From assembly GCA_023052935.1 (NCBI GenBank), contig CM041293.1, positions 173,777,600 to 173,841,599 on the forward strand: DNA of 64,000 nt, read 5' to 3'. Position numbers and translations under genes: made by a program. This document shows positions 11,040-22,884 of the stretch, piece after piece. Source of the DNA: Piezodorus guildinii. Its lineage: Eukaryota > Arthropoda > Insecta > Hemiptera > Pentatomidae. Each line of letters opens with the position of its first letter. The first letter of the stretch is position 1. The notes below the pieces were generated by a model. It saw only the letters and a program-made list of their open reading frames with translations. It ran no database searches and was not told the DNA's origin.

Positions 11040-14000
11040 TCAAGATAACTGGGGGCGTACCCCAGGGTTCGGTGCTCGGTCCCCTCTTATGGAATATTAT
11101 GTATGATGGTTTGCTCCGGATCAGACTACCAGCAGGCACAAAAACTATTGGTTTTGCTGATGATGTTGCTTTGGTGGTTGAGGCAAAATATAAAGAGGAG
11201 GTGACTCTGATAGCAAACCAGAGCATCACGCTCATCCGTAACTGGTTGGCATCGGTTGGATTGCAACTTGCAGATGGAAAGACAGAGGTCTTGCTAATTA
11301 GTAGCAGAAAAAGAATGGAGGAGATTGCAATCAGAGTTGGCAATCAGGAGATACGTTCCAAGCCTTCTTTGAGGTATCTCGGAGTGATTATTGATCAGAG
11401 GCTGAACTTCAAAGAGCACATCCAACGAGTATGTAATAAAGCAGCAAAGGTAACTACAGCGTTGTCCCGATTAATGCCAAACGTAGGAGGACCCAGGCAT
11501 AGTCGTAGACTTTTAATATCTAACGTTGTAACTTCGATATTGCTCTATGCAGCTGCAATATGGGAAAGGGCCTTGAATACATTAAGCTATAGAAGTCCCA
11601 TGGTTTCCGTCTATCGTCGTACTGTCCTAAAAGCTATAAGTGCTTTCCGAACTGTTTCTTATGAGGCAGCATGTGTCATTGCCAAAATGCCACCAATAGA
11701 GCTGATCGCTGAAGAGCGGAGACGCTCAAATAACAGAGCGTGTCGTATTTCCAGGACTGAGGAGAGAATGGAGACATTTCGAATATGGCAGGATCGATGG
11801 GATGCTACAACAAAAGGAAGGTGGACCCACAGGCTGGTTCCCCAGATTCAACCCTGGGTCACAAGAAAGCACGGTGAGATAGACTTCTACCTTACTCAGT
11901 TCTTAACGGGACATGGCTGCTTCCGTGCCTATCAGTATAGGTTCAAGTTGGACGACACGGAAGAATGTCCAGTGTGCCCGGGAGTAGAAGAGAGTGTGGC
12001 CCATGTTTTCTTCTACTGTACCCGCTTCCAGGGAGAGAGAGAAGAGTTCAAGAGTATCTGTGGCGCTGATCCAACGGCCGATAATATCATTAGCCTAATG
12101 CTGCTCTCGCAGGATTATTGGATGGCTGCCCAACGCATGTCAGCAGATATTATAAAGAAGCTGAGGACCGAAGAAAAGGAAAGGCGAGGCAGGAGTTAGC
12201 CTGGAACAGTGAGGCGGCACACAGCCACTCCCCTCCACGATGTAATGCCTAACGGCAGTCCCGTGGTGGGAGAGAAACAGGTGTAGGGAGGTTGGTTTTA
12301 GTGGTTAAGAATCCCTCACACGGATAGGTACGGGCCTATCCGCGTCTTTTGAAGATTTCCACCTACCCTTCGTAAAAAAAAAAAAAAAAAAAAAAAAAAC
12401 ACACAGAGACCTTTTTGCGGGACTTGGTTATTTGGACTCAGGGGACCCTAAAACTTGTCTTTCCATTGAAAACTGGAATTAAAAAATGTTCACGATCGCA
12501 ATACTTTCCCTTACTATATATTTCATATAGGTAAGTGAAAGTAAAAAATTGTTTTGATAGTTTAATATCAACTTTGCCCTTAATGTATTTATTTTGTTGC
12601 TTTATAAAACTTCTCATTATATCAATTGTAGATGTAAAATTAGTGTTAAAGAGGTTTCAAATCTGTAGTTAATTTTTGTATTTAAAGTTTTTAATTAATA
12701 TAATAAAATACTAGAAGAAAAATAAAACGTTTATGAATAGTGTATTCCATAGCTGCAAGAGGAGTTTTAGGAATTCTACTAAAATCAACCTCATAGGGCA
12801 GACTGCTTTTGGGTAAATCTTGGATACTCATATCTCTGGAACGAAACTTGTCAAACCATTTTTGAACAGTAAATTTTGTTAAGGCACTGTTCCCTTAAAA
12901 CAATTGTCTTTCTATGTCCCTTTGAAGATTGCTAGCTTTTTTACTTTCACTTAAAATATATGATAAGGAAAAGTATTGTGATCATGGAAATTTTTTCATT
13001 CCAGTTTTCGGGTCTCCTGAGTCCAAATGACCAAGTCCCGCAAAAAGTTCTGTTTGAGTGTGTGTGTGTGTATGTAAGCAAACTCATGCGTGCATGTGCG
13101 TGTATCGTATGTCTAGCGCTAAAAGAAAAGTCCTATGAAACTTAAATTTCATATTTAAGACAACAATACGCCCAATATGTCACAGCAGTGTTTTCTCAGA
13201 AATTCATGATCGGATATCGTTGAAATCTTTGAGAAGTGGAGAATCAAGCGGAAATTGCTTACAACTCACTATTCTACTGATTTTGTGTAAGAATCGTGGC
13301 ACCCATTTAGAATAATATGAAAACATTCCAAGTGCGCGCTGCAATGATGCCTTGTTCTTTGGGAGTGGAAAATAATTCAATGGTTTGAATCTGTCAGGAT
13401 CAGGCCGTAGGGTGTTATTTTCAATCAGGTAACCAAGAATGGACTTTAAATAAAATTTAGAGCTTTTTTGGTCAATAGTTAAATTGTATTTCTTGCAGAC
13501 TTCTAAGAATTTTATCAAGTTGCGGTCATGTTCGTTCTGATCTCTTCCATTGACTCTTATATCGTCCAGACATATGTTAACACCATCTAGACCTTCTTTT
13601 GTCTTAATTTTGTTCAAATTTCTTTGAAATGCTGCAACACCATTAGTCATCCTCATTGGAATCCTTTTGAATTGCCGCAGTTCGCCAACTGCTTCAAAGG
13701 CAGTGTAAGGTCGATCCTCTTTTCGAATTTGTACTTGGTAATATGCGCTTTTTAAATCGATAGTGCTATGTACGTTATACCTAGCTATATGGGAAGTGAT
13801 TTTCTCTACCGGAGGTATAGGGTAAGCATCGAGTAAAGTGTATCTATTAATTGACCACCATCCGTTTTCTATGCGACCCTTTTACAACTAAGAACTGTGT
13901 CCTCCATGGGGAGTTACTTTCTTTGATTACACCTTCTCTTAGCAGTTCATTTATGTGGAGTCGAATAAACTTTTCGTCTGCATCAGTGTGCCTTCTTGAT

Positions 14001-17000
14001 TTTATAGCTATAGGTTTGCAGTTTGGAGCTATATGTTCAAACAGTGAGGCTGGTCCTATCTTGGAGACTACTGACACTAAGAGGAGGCCTACTTTCACCA
14101 AAGGATACTGATAAACTAGAATGCTGAATAAGAATGTCGTGACCCATTATCACATCAGCACAGCAGCCCTTTAGAACGTTTAGTCGGATGTTGGAATAAA
14201 AATTGTTTAGGGCCTGCAAGTTTGCTCTACAGTACGCCTTGATGGGCACAGCCGAATTTGATGAAACCATGGAAACAGCAGATTCGGTAGGATATAGTTT
14301 GTGGTTATGTTTAGATACAAAAGTATCGCTAATGAAGCTCTCTGTGCTTCCAGTATATATTAAACCGTCTGCTGAAAATCCATTGATTTTTAAAGGAATT
14401 ATAGTTCTTACCAAACTAGCAGGCGATGGAGCTGATATTTCTGATGGATTTAGAAGAGGGCAAACTGCTGCAGTCGTAGCCCAGCTAAATTCATCTAAAG
14501 TATCGTCTTGGTTCTGGGTGGAAGCTGAGGTTTTCGATTTTGTTCTACAAACCCTGGCAAAATGACCCCTTTTGTTACAGTTTTTACAAAGAGAATCTCG
14601 AGCGAGACAAGAAGGTCGAGGATGTCTAGAGATACCACAAAAATAACATTTTTGTGAGTTAGTTAAAGCTTTGGTTATTGAATCACATTGAGTTGATGAA
14701 CATTGATCTGGAGTTTGCTGTGAGGATGTAGATGCAAGTTGAGAAGGTATATCAGTTGATACGATTTGGAAAAGACTTGGGCAGACTCCTAAGCATGGGT
14801 TTTTGAAAAAGCTTCTTCTAAAGTTAAATTCAGATTCTCTAATAACCTTTGCCTTATGCTTTCTGAAGAAAGGCCATTAATAAATGCATTGCGAATGTAC
14901 TCATCTCGGTAGACATTGGCTTTTACATCTTGAAAATTACAGTCAGCGCTGAGGGTGCATAAGCCTGGTCTATAGATTCATCTGAATTTTGAAATTGTGT
15001 CATTAACCTATGCCTAGAAAAGATTTCACTCTTTGGTTTAATGTAAAGAGAATCTAGGAGAGTAATAGCGTCCTGGTATGACAAAGAATCCTTAATTAAT
15101 TCCAAAATAGTGTGACTCACGTGATTGTAGAAGTGACTTAACTTTTCTTCGTCCTTTGCTTTTACTGAAGTGATGAATGTATCGAATTTCTTCTTCCAAT
15201 GGATCCATTTCGAAGCACAGTCAGGAGAAGTGTATTCTGTGTCAAATCTCTCCGGTTTTAAATATTTATCCATTTTCGCAACAGATAAAGGTTATTAATG
15301 TCAATTATATTGTCGTGGAAATAAGAATAACCTTGATTTGTGAAAGCTTTAATCGGCATTCATACTTAACATGTGTTTTAAATGAAAATGATGTAATTAA
15401 TTAGTTAGGTTAGTAAATCCCTTATCAGATATGAAATTCTGCCACATCCTCTCTACTCTCTAGACCTCTTGCCTGAGGATTATCATTTTTTTTAGACACC
15501 TGGACTATTTATTTGACAAAAAAATTTAATGAACAAAACGTATTTTTGCAGTTTATCAGTTCTAAAGATTGAAAATTCTGAAAAAAATGGAAAAGTTGCT
15601 AAAAAATTGGCAGAAACTTATTTATAGTGATGGGGACTACATTTATTGGGTTGTTTCACATGAAATGTCTGTTTTTATAGTTTCTGAAATACATAAAGGA
15701 TTTTGCAGGTCTCTGCTGATTTCTTCTGAATGTTTACATATTGGGTTGATGCAAAATTAATGCAGGTTTTTAGTAGGTATTGTAAATACGCCATATCTTT
15801 ACTTTAACAATATATATTTAATCAAAATAATTTCCATCTGAATCAATGCACTTTTGCCAACGTTCAACAAGCTTTCTTATTCCACCAGAAAAAAAATCCG
15901 AATCCCTGGACTCAATGAAATCACGAAAAGAATTTTCAATGTCGTCCTGGTTTTGAAAATTTTTCTCCCTCAAAAAGTTGTCCAGATGCCTGAAAAAGTG
16001 GAAGTCTGTAGGAGAGAGGTCAGGTGAATAAGGCGGATGTTGGAGAACTTCGTAGCCCAACTCGTGCAGTCGTCGAAGCGTTGGTTGTGCAACGTGTGGT
16101 CTGGCGTTACTACTGGCACCCACTTGGCCAACTTTTTTACCTTACCAATTGCTTCCAAGTGGCGTACAACTGTGGATTGGTTCACACCAAGTTCCGCCGC
16201 CATTTCTCGTATGGTTTTGGTTGGGTCTTCTTCCACTTTTGACCTCAGCTGGTCGTTGTCCAGAGCAAGATGACGGCCCCGACCTTCCTTGTCTTCGAGG
16301 TCGAAATCTCCTCTGCAAAACTTCTGGAACCAACGCTGCACCGTGCACTCATTAATAGCCCCCTGACCCCACACTTCATTAATATTACGAGCCGTTTGCG
16401 CAGCGCTGCGCCCTAATTTAAATTCGTAAAAATAAATTTGACGAAAATCGCACTTTGACATTTTCGATTCAAGACCTTTGAACACACTAAGCAAAACGAT
16501 TTTACTAAACAAATTCATGGTGAAAGAGAGGGTATTAGATAAGGTTTGTTTTGGTATAATAATGATCAATGTTAGGATTAGCTTTGTTTACACAATTGGA
16601 ATTAAGATATTGCAATAGAGGAAACCTGCATTAATTAAGCATCAGCCCAATATTTAAAGTAAACAGTTTCTAATCCTCTACCTTTGTATTATAAACATTA
16701 GCTTCCCAATCAATTACCCACTTTTTAGTATACCTCCAAATATGAACATGGAAACACATGATTTTTGAGTAATATTTTTGTATGAGTTTAAACTCGACCA
16801 TTCAGCAGCTGAGGCTGCTAGAAATATTTGCAAGGCGTTTGGGGAAGGGAGTGTTAATGAACAGACCATTCGCCGTTGGTTTGCTAAATTTTCAGCTGGG
16901 GATTCCGACTTGGAAAACTTGCCCCGAGGAAGACCTCCATCCGTAATAGACAACGATGTCCTCAAACATACAGTAGAAAGAAACCCATACCAAACAGTTA

Positions 17001-17613
17001 AAGGACTCTCAGCACAAATAAATGTAAGTGCATCTACCGTTTCCAGACATTTAAAGTGTATTGGGAAAGTAAAAAAGCTCGATACATGGGTACCTCATGA
17101 TCTCACTGAGCGGCATGTTTTAAAACATACCGTGCAAAAATTGTAAGAACTGGGCTACGAAATTCTTCCGCACCCACCATATTCTCCCGACTTGTCTCCA
17201 ACAGATTACCACCTCTTCAGGAATTTAGACAACTTCGTCAAAGGAAAACTTTTTGAAAATGATGATCAAGTGAAAAGTTCGTTTTCAGGTTTTGTTTCAC
17301 TTCAAAGCTCAGAGTTTTTCAGTTTGGGGATAAAAAAATTTGTGTCACGTCGGGAAAAATGTGTAGAAAAAGAAGTAAATAATTTGAATAAATACCTTGA
17401 AAACGGACATTTCATGTGACACAACCCAATATTAAATAAAATAGTTTTAAATATTTATTTTTTCTTTTAAACAAAAATCTTTTATGTATTATTAATTCAT
17501 CTACTTCTCATTTTTCAGGATTTATGCCATATATCAACAAAGAACCAAAATTTGTGAAGGATCCTAAATTATTCAATCCAGAAAGACCCATGAGAAACCA
17601 CGATTATTGTTAA
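9132..17613 (+). CDS. mRpS18C: Mitochondrial small-subunit ribosomal protein bS18 (S18C), four exons
   Basis: Exons: 9132-9162, 9255-9367, 9904-10111, 17519-17613 (stop TAA 17611-17613). All junctions are GT-AG and the phases agree (1, 0, 1), giving about 148 residues, a normal length for the family. The start (MSLASIIRNSG) opens a basic, hydroxylated mitochondrial targeting-type leader. Exon 3 holds the S18 domain: CILCKMNITPDYKNVRLLSQ, then FVSPYTGRVYGRHITRLC and MHKQELVEKEILKAQNA. The CxxC pair and RHITRLC are family hallmarks. Exon 4 supplies GFMPYINKEPKFVKDPKLF and ends in HDYC. Role: rRNA-binding component of the mitoribosomal small subunit. The donor of exon 1 (GTTTGT) is weak, so the first exon is the least certain. 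Intron 3 is 7.4 kb of nested transposons. Confidence 0.92.
10262..12542 (+). mobile_element. Helentron-like repeat (HINE) copy 2, split by an R1-like retrotransposon
   Basis: The left end TCTGGTGCGGGCAACACATG/ACTTTCATTTACC is at 10262, and the right end GGTAAGTGAAAGT finishes at 12542. A (CA)n tract at about 11007-11038 is interrupted by an R1-like element, and the tract resumes as CACACAGAGACC at 12400. It lies in intron 3 of mRpS18C. Confidence 0.6.
11039..12399 (+). mobile_element. 5'-truncated R1-clade non-LTR retrotransposon (RT C-terminal half) with poly(A) tail
   Basis: An uninterrupted reading frame runs to TAG at 12197-12199. It starts inside the reverse transcriptase at GVPQGSVLGPLLWN, has FADDVALVV as the catalytic box and RYLGVIIDQRLNF (thumb region), and near the C-terminus a CPVC..H....C zinc motif (CPVCPGVEESVAHVFFYC). 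These features and the VGGPRHSRR and SILLYAAAIW stretches are typical of the R1 clade. A 3' UTR and about 26 A residues (12374-12399) follow. The endonuclease and first ORF are missing. Insertion is into the CA tract of HINE copy 2. The open frame extends upstream into the HINE (from ATG 10949), so a chimeric 416-residue ORF exists by accident. Confidence 0.85.
12720..12930 (-). pseudogene. mariner-like transposase N-terminal relic
   Basis: The minus strand reads FTVQKWFDKFRSRDMSIQDL, resembling the second helix-turn-helix of mariner transposases. No termini and no catalytic part are visible. It is short and decayed. Confidence 0.45.
12945..13200 (-). mobile_element. HINE copy 3, 3' portion only
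   Basis: Reverse-oriented right end (TTTACTTTCACTTAAAATAT), then the conserved blocks CCAAATGACCAAGTCCCGCA and a (GT)n tract, ending near 13200 where a Ty3/gypsy relic begins. Confidence 0.6.
13203..15275 (-). mobile_element. Degenerate Ty3/gypsy retrotransposon (gag, protease, RT; no RNase H or integrase)
   Basis: Read on the minus strand: a gag-like region (15273-14923), a CCHC-type knuckle near 14620, an aspartic protease region (14414-14037), and a reverse transcriptase in pieces (14101-13847, then 13656-13204). The protease active-site triad reads YTG rather than DTG, and the RT box reads CLDD rather than YxDD. Frameshifts separate gag, protease and the RT parts. RNase H, integrase and LTRs were not found, so the copy is a dead 3'-truncated relic. 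It lies in intron 3 of mRpS18C. Confidence 0.8.
15425..15645 (+). pseudogene. mariner transposase C-terminal relic
   Basis: The plus strand reads YEILPHPLYSLDLLPEDYHF and then HLDYLFDKKF, the C-terminal block of a mariner transposase, here with the PDLSPTD motif altered to LDLLPED. Later residues (KLIYSDGDY) fit the usual C-terminus, but a stop and frameshift intervene. It abuts the TA where the next mariner is inserted. Confidence 0.6.
15646..17429 (+). mobile_element. mariner element A, deleted, containing mariner element B
   Basis: The ends are inverted (TTGGGTTGTTTCACATGAAA at the left; TTTCATGTGACACAACCCAA at the right) and flanked by TA. The plus-strand transposase N-terminus (16778-17143) has the paired helix-turn-helix (FKLDHSAAEAARNICKAFGE, QTIRRWFAKFSAGDSDLE). 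After a stop it continues with the C-terminal block PYSPDLSPTDYHLFRNLDNF (17180-17417). The middle with the first two catalytic Asp residues is missing. Another mariner (15741-16650) is inserted near its left end. Confidence 0.85.
15741..16650 (-). mobile_element. mariner element B, internally deleted, nested in element A
   Basis: The 910-bp copy is flanked by TA, with ends TTGGGTTGATGCAAAATTAA and TTAATTAAGCATCAGCCCAA. Minus strand: transposase N-terminus from about 16460 (CDFRQIYFYEFKLGRSAAQT, CTVQRWFQKFCRGDFDLEDK, REMAAELGVNQSTVVRHLEA). It then jumps to NARPHVAQPTLRRLHELGYE and PPYSPDLSPTDFHFFRHLDN in another frame. The central catalytic region, including the first Asp, is deleted, so it is non-autonomous. 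Confidence 0.88.
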
Positions 17614-18033
17614 CCTTTATATTTGTCAGTGTTATTTATAGTTAGTTTGTAAATAAATATTTTGTTAGTTTTGAATGGCTTTTTTTTTTTTTTTTTTTTT
17701 TCGCGTTTGTATTCAGTTGATTGTTTAAGATAATTATTCTCCCACATTTTGATTTTTCTTTGTACATCTCATTAATGTACATTATAATATTTTTGGCTTC
17801 ACTTCCTTTCTTTGATAAAGTGATTTAGTAGTGTGAAAAAGTGATATCAGTATCACTTTTACTGCAAAGCATTTTTAATTAAGAGTACAGTCGTGGTTAT
17901 AGAAATTGCATCAGCCAATAAAACATTTTCTCCAAAATTGTATTAACGCATGTTTTTAAAAAATGCTGAGTTCACAAAAAAATAGTATTATATATTCAAA
18001 ATTAAACAAAAACAGATAAAATTAATGAAAAAA
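17614..18033 (+). promoter_or_regulatory. mRpS18C 3' end: AATAAA signal, then unannotated AT-rich DNA
   Basis: An AATAAA hexamer at 17652-17657 lies 39 bp past the S18C stop, a good polyadenylation signal. A T run follows at about 17680-17701. The rest to 18033 shows nothing I recognise. Confidence 0.6.
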
Positions 18034-19395
18034 CAGGGTGTCTAGCAACAGGGAAAACTGGGAAAAGTCAGGGATTTTAAAAACATATGAAAAAGTCAGG
18101 AAATTTGTTCTTTGGTCAGGGAAAATGGTTATCCAGAAAAATTATATATTTTATATTTTTTTGTAAAACAAGTTATTTATAATTAATATACTTATAACGA
18201 TTAGAGCACCATTATTAATAATATTTTATCAGCTCTGAAGGTAAGGGACTGAAATAAGCATAAATTAAATAGATACAACGAGCAATTCCTCAACATCCGA
18301 ACATGCTTTAGGGCTAGCTTGGTGTCGAGGGCACACTGATACTTGGTTGTCTGTAGGTTCTCGACTCCAAAAATATGAAGTTAGGGACATAATATAAAAT
18401 GGTAGGAACTGCACTACGACTTTTATTTGACTTTTTTTTTTTCTGACAACTTCAAATAAAAATTCTATTTCAAGAAAACCTAAAATATGAATTTTAATTA
18501 GAAAATTGTATAGTTTTAGGAAATTGTGGCGAAAGTATACATGTATGCAAAAATGTTACATAACATGTTTTAAAGCTTATAGATAGAGAAATAAAATGAC
18601 ACATTACGCATTAATATCGAACGAATAATAGCCAAGTTATGGATAATAACTAAAAGACTTCCGAAACGGATGTTCAAGGGGGGTTAGCGGGGGAGCATAA
18701 GGGTGAGGAGTAGGGACTTTTCAGAAAATACTCCTCTAATAAGGTCCTAACAACTGACGAAAATTCAGCTTGTCTCTAATATCTTCCGACATAAGGCCAT
18801 TTTTGACCTTCATTGCCTGGGCTACAGGGAAATGATCCTTTAAAAAACATTGTTTCATCTTCACTCAGACAAAAGTTCTAAAAGTGCCTACTTGTAGTGA
18901 TGTTGCAAATATCATAAAGCTTGTTTAATATTTAATATCATAAAAGGACAGAAGGGCTATGGAGAAGAGAAAAGTCAATCTTCAGTGAAGAAATTTGAGG
19001 CAAAAAAAAGCAAAACTGCACCAAGAAGCTCTTCAGAAAGCTGAAGATTTGGCTGCAGAGATTTAAACATAAAAAACTATTTCTTAAATGTTTATATAGA
19101 TATATTTATTGTAAATAAATTTGTTGTCAGATTGTAAATATTGATTATTACTAACAGCAGTATTCAAGTTCATCATAATTCATTGGTAAGTCAACTTAAA
19201 CAATTACAATTTCAGCTGATGTAAGGTAGATATAGTTTGAATCTTATTGTAAAGTGATTTGTCATTATATATATTTTAATCTAGTATACCATATTAGTGA
19301 ATAATTAAATTCTTTGTTTTGTCGATTTTCACTGAGATTTGGCCAGGTAAAGACTTCTTACATAGGAAAAGTCAGGAATCTCTTTATTACATGTA

Positions 19396-20272
19396 TTGGG
19401 TTGATGCGAAATTAATGCAGGTTTCCTCTATTGCAATATCTTAATTCCATTGTGTAAACAAAGCTAATCCTAACATTGATCATTATTATACCAAAACAAA
19501 CTTATCTAATACCCTCTCTTTCACCATGAATTTGTTTAGTAAAATCGTTTTGTTCAGTGTGTTCAAAGTCTTGAATCGAAAATGTCAAAGTGCGATTTTC
19601 GTCAAATTTATTTTTACGAATTTAATTAGGGCGCAGCGCTGCGCAAACGGCTCGTAATATTAAGAAGTGTGGGTCAGGGGGCTATTGATGAGTGCACGTG
19701 CAGCGTTGGTTCCAGAAGTTTCGCAGGGAGATTTCGACCTCGAAGACAAGGAAGGTCGGGCCGTCATCTTGCTCTGGACAACGACAGCTGAGGTCAAAGT
19801 GGAAGAAGACCCAACCAAAACCACACGAGAAATGACGGCGGAACTCGAACTCAAAATTGCAACGTCTTTGCCAGCATTGATGAATCGGAAGGGCCGATCC
19901 TGCTCCACGATAACGCCAGACCACACGTTGCACAACCAACGCTTCGACGACTGCACGAGTTGGGCTACGAAGTTTCCAACATCCGCCTTATTCACCTGAA
20001 CCTCTCCTACAGACTTCCACTTTTTCAGCATCTGGACAACTTTTTGAGGGAGAAAAATTTTCAAAACCAGACGATATTGAAATTTCTTTTCGTGATTTCA
20101 TTGAGTCCAGGGATTCGGATTTTTTTTCTGGTGGAATAAAAGCTTGTTGAACGTTGGCAAAAGTGCATTGATTCAGATGAAATTATTTTGATTAAATATA
20201 TATGGTTAAAGTAAAGATATGGCGTATTTACAATACCTACTAAAAACCTGCATTAATTTTGCATCAACCCAA
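19396..20272 (+). mobile_element. mariner element B-family copy, scrambled
   Basis: 877 bp, TA-flanked, with ends TTGGGTTGATGCGAAATTAA and TTAATTTTGCATCAACCCAA, the same family as the copy at 15741-16650. The transposase sequence can be followed in pieces on the plus strand, but it has deletions and frame changes throughout. Confidence 0.85.
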
Positions 20273-20274
20273 TA

Positions 20275-20713
20275 TATTACTGCTCTTATGTTCAAAAACG
20301 AAAAATTGCATTAAACAAATATTTTTTCTGTTTTCTCCTTTAGTTGGTATCGAATTTATTCAATTTATATATTTACCTGTTTTTTTATCAGCGTTAACAA
20401 GATAATCTAGTTAGTTTTATTGAATCTACAAAATTAAAGGTACTTTAGGGGAAGAAAATTTAAAATATCGGCATTTAAGCCCTGTCAGACCATTTTAATC
20501 AGAATAAAACCTACATGATATTAAAGCCCATTAAATTTTACATCGACATAGGGAGTTAAATCGAAATAGTCGGAACCGTTTTCGAGACAAAAGGTGCAAA
20601 ATGCATGGTGTAAAGTGCCACTTCTGGTAAGCTCATTTTGATGAAAAACGTTTTGTCACATTTCGGGCGTATAGTTGTCCTAAATATAAAATTTCAGTTT
20701 CATAGGACTTACC
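20275..20713 (+). mobile_element. HINE fragment (copy 4, internal part)
   Basis: Matches the HINE body (from TTACTGCTCTTATGTTC to TTTCATAGGACTTACCGT) without either terminus. The junction with the duplicated hAT-3 segment is at the shared ACCGT. Confidence 0.6.
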
Positions 20714-20874
20714 GTAAAGTGATTTGTCATTATATATATTTTTAATCTAGTATACCATATTAATGATAATTATTCTTTGTTTTGTCGATTTTCACTGAGA
20801 TTTGGCCAGGTAAAGACTTCTTACAATATGGAAAAGTGAGGGAATCTCTTTGAGCTGATTTGCTAGACACCCTG

Positions 20875-21840
20875 AAAAAATGTGGAAGTTTAAATTTTAT
20901 TGTAGGGTGAATTATGATATTAATTTTCAAAACTGTGACCACTGTTGATTTTTCTCACCCATTTCGGTGACGAAGACGAAGATACATTATGATAATATGG
21001 AAGATAGTTTTTCTTCAATGAAAAGTGACAGTGAATATGATTTACATCACAATTTCCAAAAAAGTTAGCTTTTCACAAGTTTTGTTTGTTAATTTACCTA
21101 TATTTTTTCTCACAAGTTTTTTTTTTTTTTTTAATTTACCTATTGTTTTAAACTATTTTAATGACTTTTGGTTATTATAATACCTTAAATAATTTGTTTT
21201 ACTTCCTTATTTTTATCCGATTAGACATTATTTGTTCCTAATCAAATTAATCGATTATCACTGTTAATGAATCAAGTTTTTATTTGTTATATTATTAATC
21301 TATTATTTTAGTTGATTATATTAAATAATATGCAATCTTATTAAAATTTACCACTAAAAAAGTTCAAACTTATCTCTGAAAGTAGCGGGTCTAATCCGAC
21401 TCCACCTTACCATGTATGAGTCTAAAATTCACCTATTTTATTCAATATGTTGGATTTGTCAGAGTACTTTTGTTATTATTATTACAAGTCAAGGCTTCAC
21501 AAATAATTTACATCTAGGAGTTAATTTAAATTAATTTCCCAATGGCCTCTCGCAGACACCTAGTTGGGTACAACTAGTGTAAAGGACAAACTTTGCCATA
21601 CTCAGCCTTGTTGCACATCTAGACATTAAAAGAAACCTCCATTGAACATTTCAGCTTCATAACCATAATCAATCTTGAAATAATGCGATGACCAGTAAAG
21701 TGGGCGAACAGTGACTTTCTTTTATAAATATAGATCTTACTTGCTTTCTGTTTCTTTTAGGTCTTTTTAAGGATCTCTACAAATTGCCAAAATAAATGAA
21801 GTAAACAGGAAGAAATAAAACGAACTTATAAAATATTTAT
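20875..21840. other. No recognised gene
   Basis: AT-rich DNA. A more complex block at 21530-21730 (CCTCTCGCAGACACCTAGTT and following) looks like an interspersed repeat on composition, but I cannot name it. Confidence 0.3.
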
Positions 21841-22858
21841 AATAGAATGGAAGGGAAAAAAAAAACATTTTTCCTGGGACTTAGTCTCTTGAGAATAAAA
21901 TAAATGTTACAAATAAAGATAGGGCATCTGGCCAGAAAACATTAGATAGATTAAATTATTTACATAGGTAAAAGAGGTAGAGAAAGAAATTTATATAATA
22001 AATATATGTACATACAAAATATATATTCAAAAGAAAAGAAAAAGCATAAACTAAAGTAAATAAACACAGTAAATAGAAAGTAAAAAACTAATTTTAAACA
22101 CACACCACACACAAAAATGCATATAAGATATTCAGTCATTATAATGATTCAATTTTAATGAAGAATGTAATTTAAAATTAAAGATCAAAAAAGCGTCAGT
22201 TTGGGATAATAGGAGATGGAAAAGGCGATATTTGAATGTGGATACGGAAGAAGCATGACGTATTAGTGGAAGGAATGAAATTCCAGAATGTAATGGAACT
22301 GGCAACAAAGGATCGATCGAAGGCTTTAGTTCTATGGGATGGCATATAAAGGTCGGAATGGCGCGATCTTGTTTCAAGCAAGTGGACTGGGGATTTAAAT
22401 TGAAGGTGACTGTAGATATAGGAAGGATGCTGGGATTTTATAGTTTGGTAGAGAAATGACCCAAGGAAGTACTGTCTGCGTGTGTGCAAGGAAGAGCCAC
22501 TTCAACTCGGCGTAGCGGTGGGTCACGGGAGACCGCCTCGAGGTACCAAAAACAATTCATAAGACGCTTTAACTTGTTCCCAAGCACCACAGAGAGACCA
22601 CCGTACACCGCGCTACCGTAGTCGAAGTGGGGGAAAATGACGATACGAGAAGGTTACGCGTGGATTGTGGAAGAAGGTATGTGGAGCATGAAAAAACTAC
22701 ATTTTTCCAGTTTCCAGCATAAGGTTTGGTCTACAGTGATTCCTAGATTTTTGACAGAGGAGCTGAATGTAATGGGGTGATCGTTTAGGAGTAAGGTTGG
22801 GAAGGTGGTGTTGGATCTGAGAAGTGTACCGAAGCCAATCACATACATATAATATAGG
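21840..22858 (-). mobile_element. 5'-truncated CR1-like non-LTR retrotransposon
   Basis: Minus-strand pieces (22848-22654, 22620-22500, 22489-22132) encode the RT C-terminal region: VKNLGITVDQTLCW, then FPHFDYGSAVYGGLS, and an LQFKSPVHLLETRSRHSDLY tail. Several stops and frame changes occur. The 3' end (left side) has the family hairpin related to GGGACTTTAGTCCC, as in the copy at 27273-28699. It lies immediately downstream of the desaturase terminal exon. Confidence 0.75.
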
Positions 22859-22884
22859 AGTTACTAATAAAGTATCAATCTAAG

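Larger units (their letters stand above)
18034..20874. mobile_element. hAT-like non-autonomous element with CAGGGTGTCTAGCAA termini, disrupted (hAT-3)
   Basis: Perfect 15-bp terminal inverted repeats CAGGGTGTCTAGCAA lie at 18034-18048 and, inverted, at 20860-20874. The CAGGG start suggests hAT, but I found no matching 8-bp target duplication. The left part is rich in GGGAAAAGTCAGGGATTTT-type subterminal motifs. A short coding-like stretch (about 18957-19065, lysine- and serine-rich) is of unknown origin. The element is interrupted by a mariner (19396-20272) and a HINE fragment (20275-20713). A ~137-bp piece of its right part is present twice (19249-19385 and 20714-20851). Confidence 0.55.

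Noticed and set aside
13851..14565. Plus-strand frames of 86 and 120 residues
   Set aside because: Antisense shadows of the Ty3/gypsy protease and RT relic.
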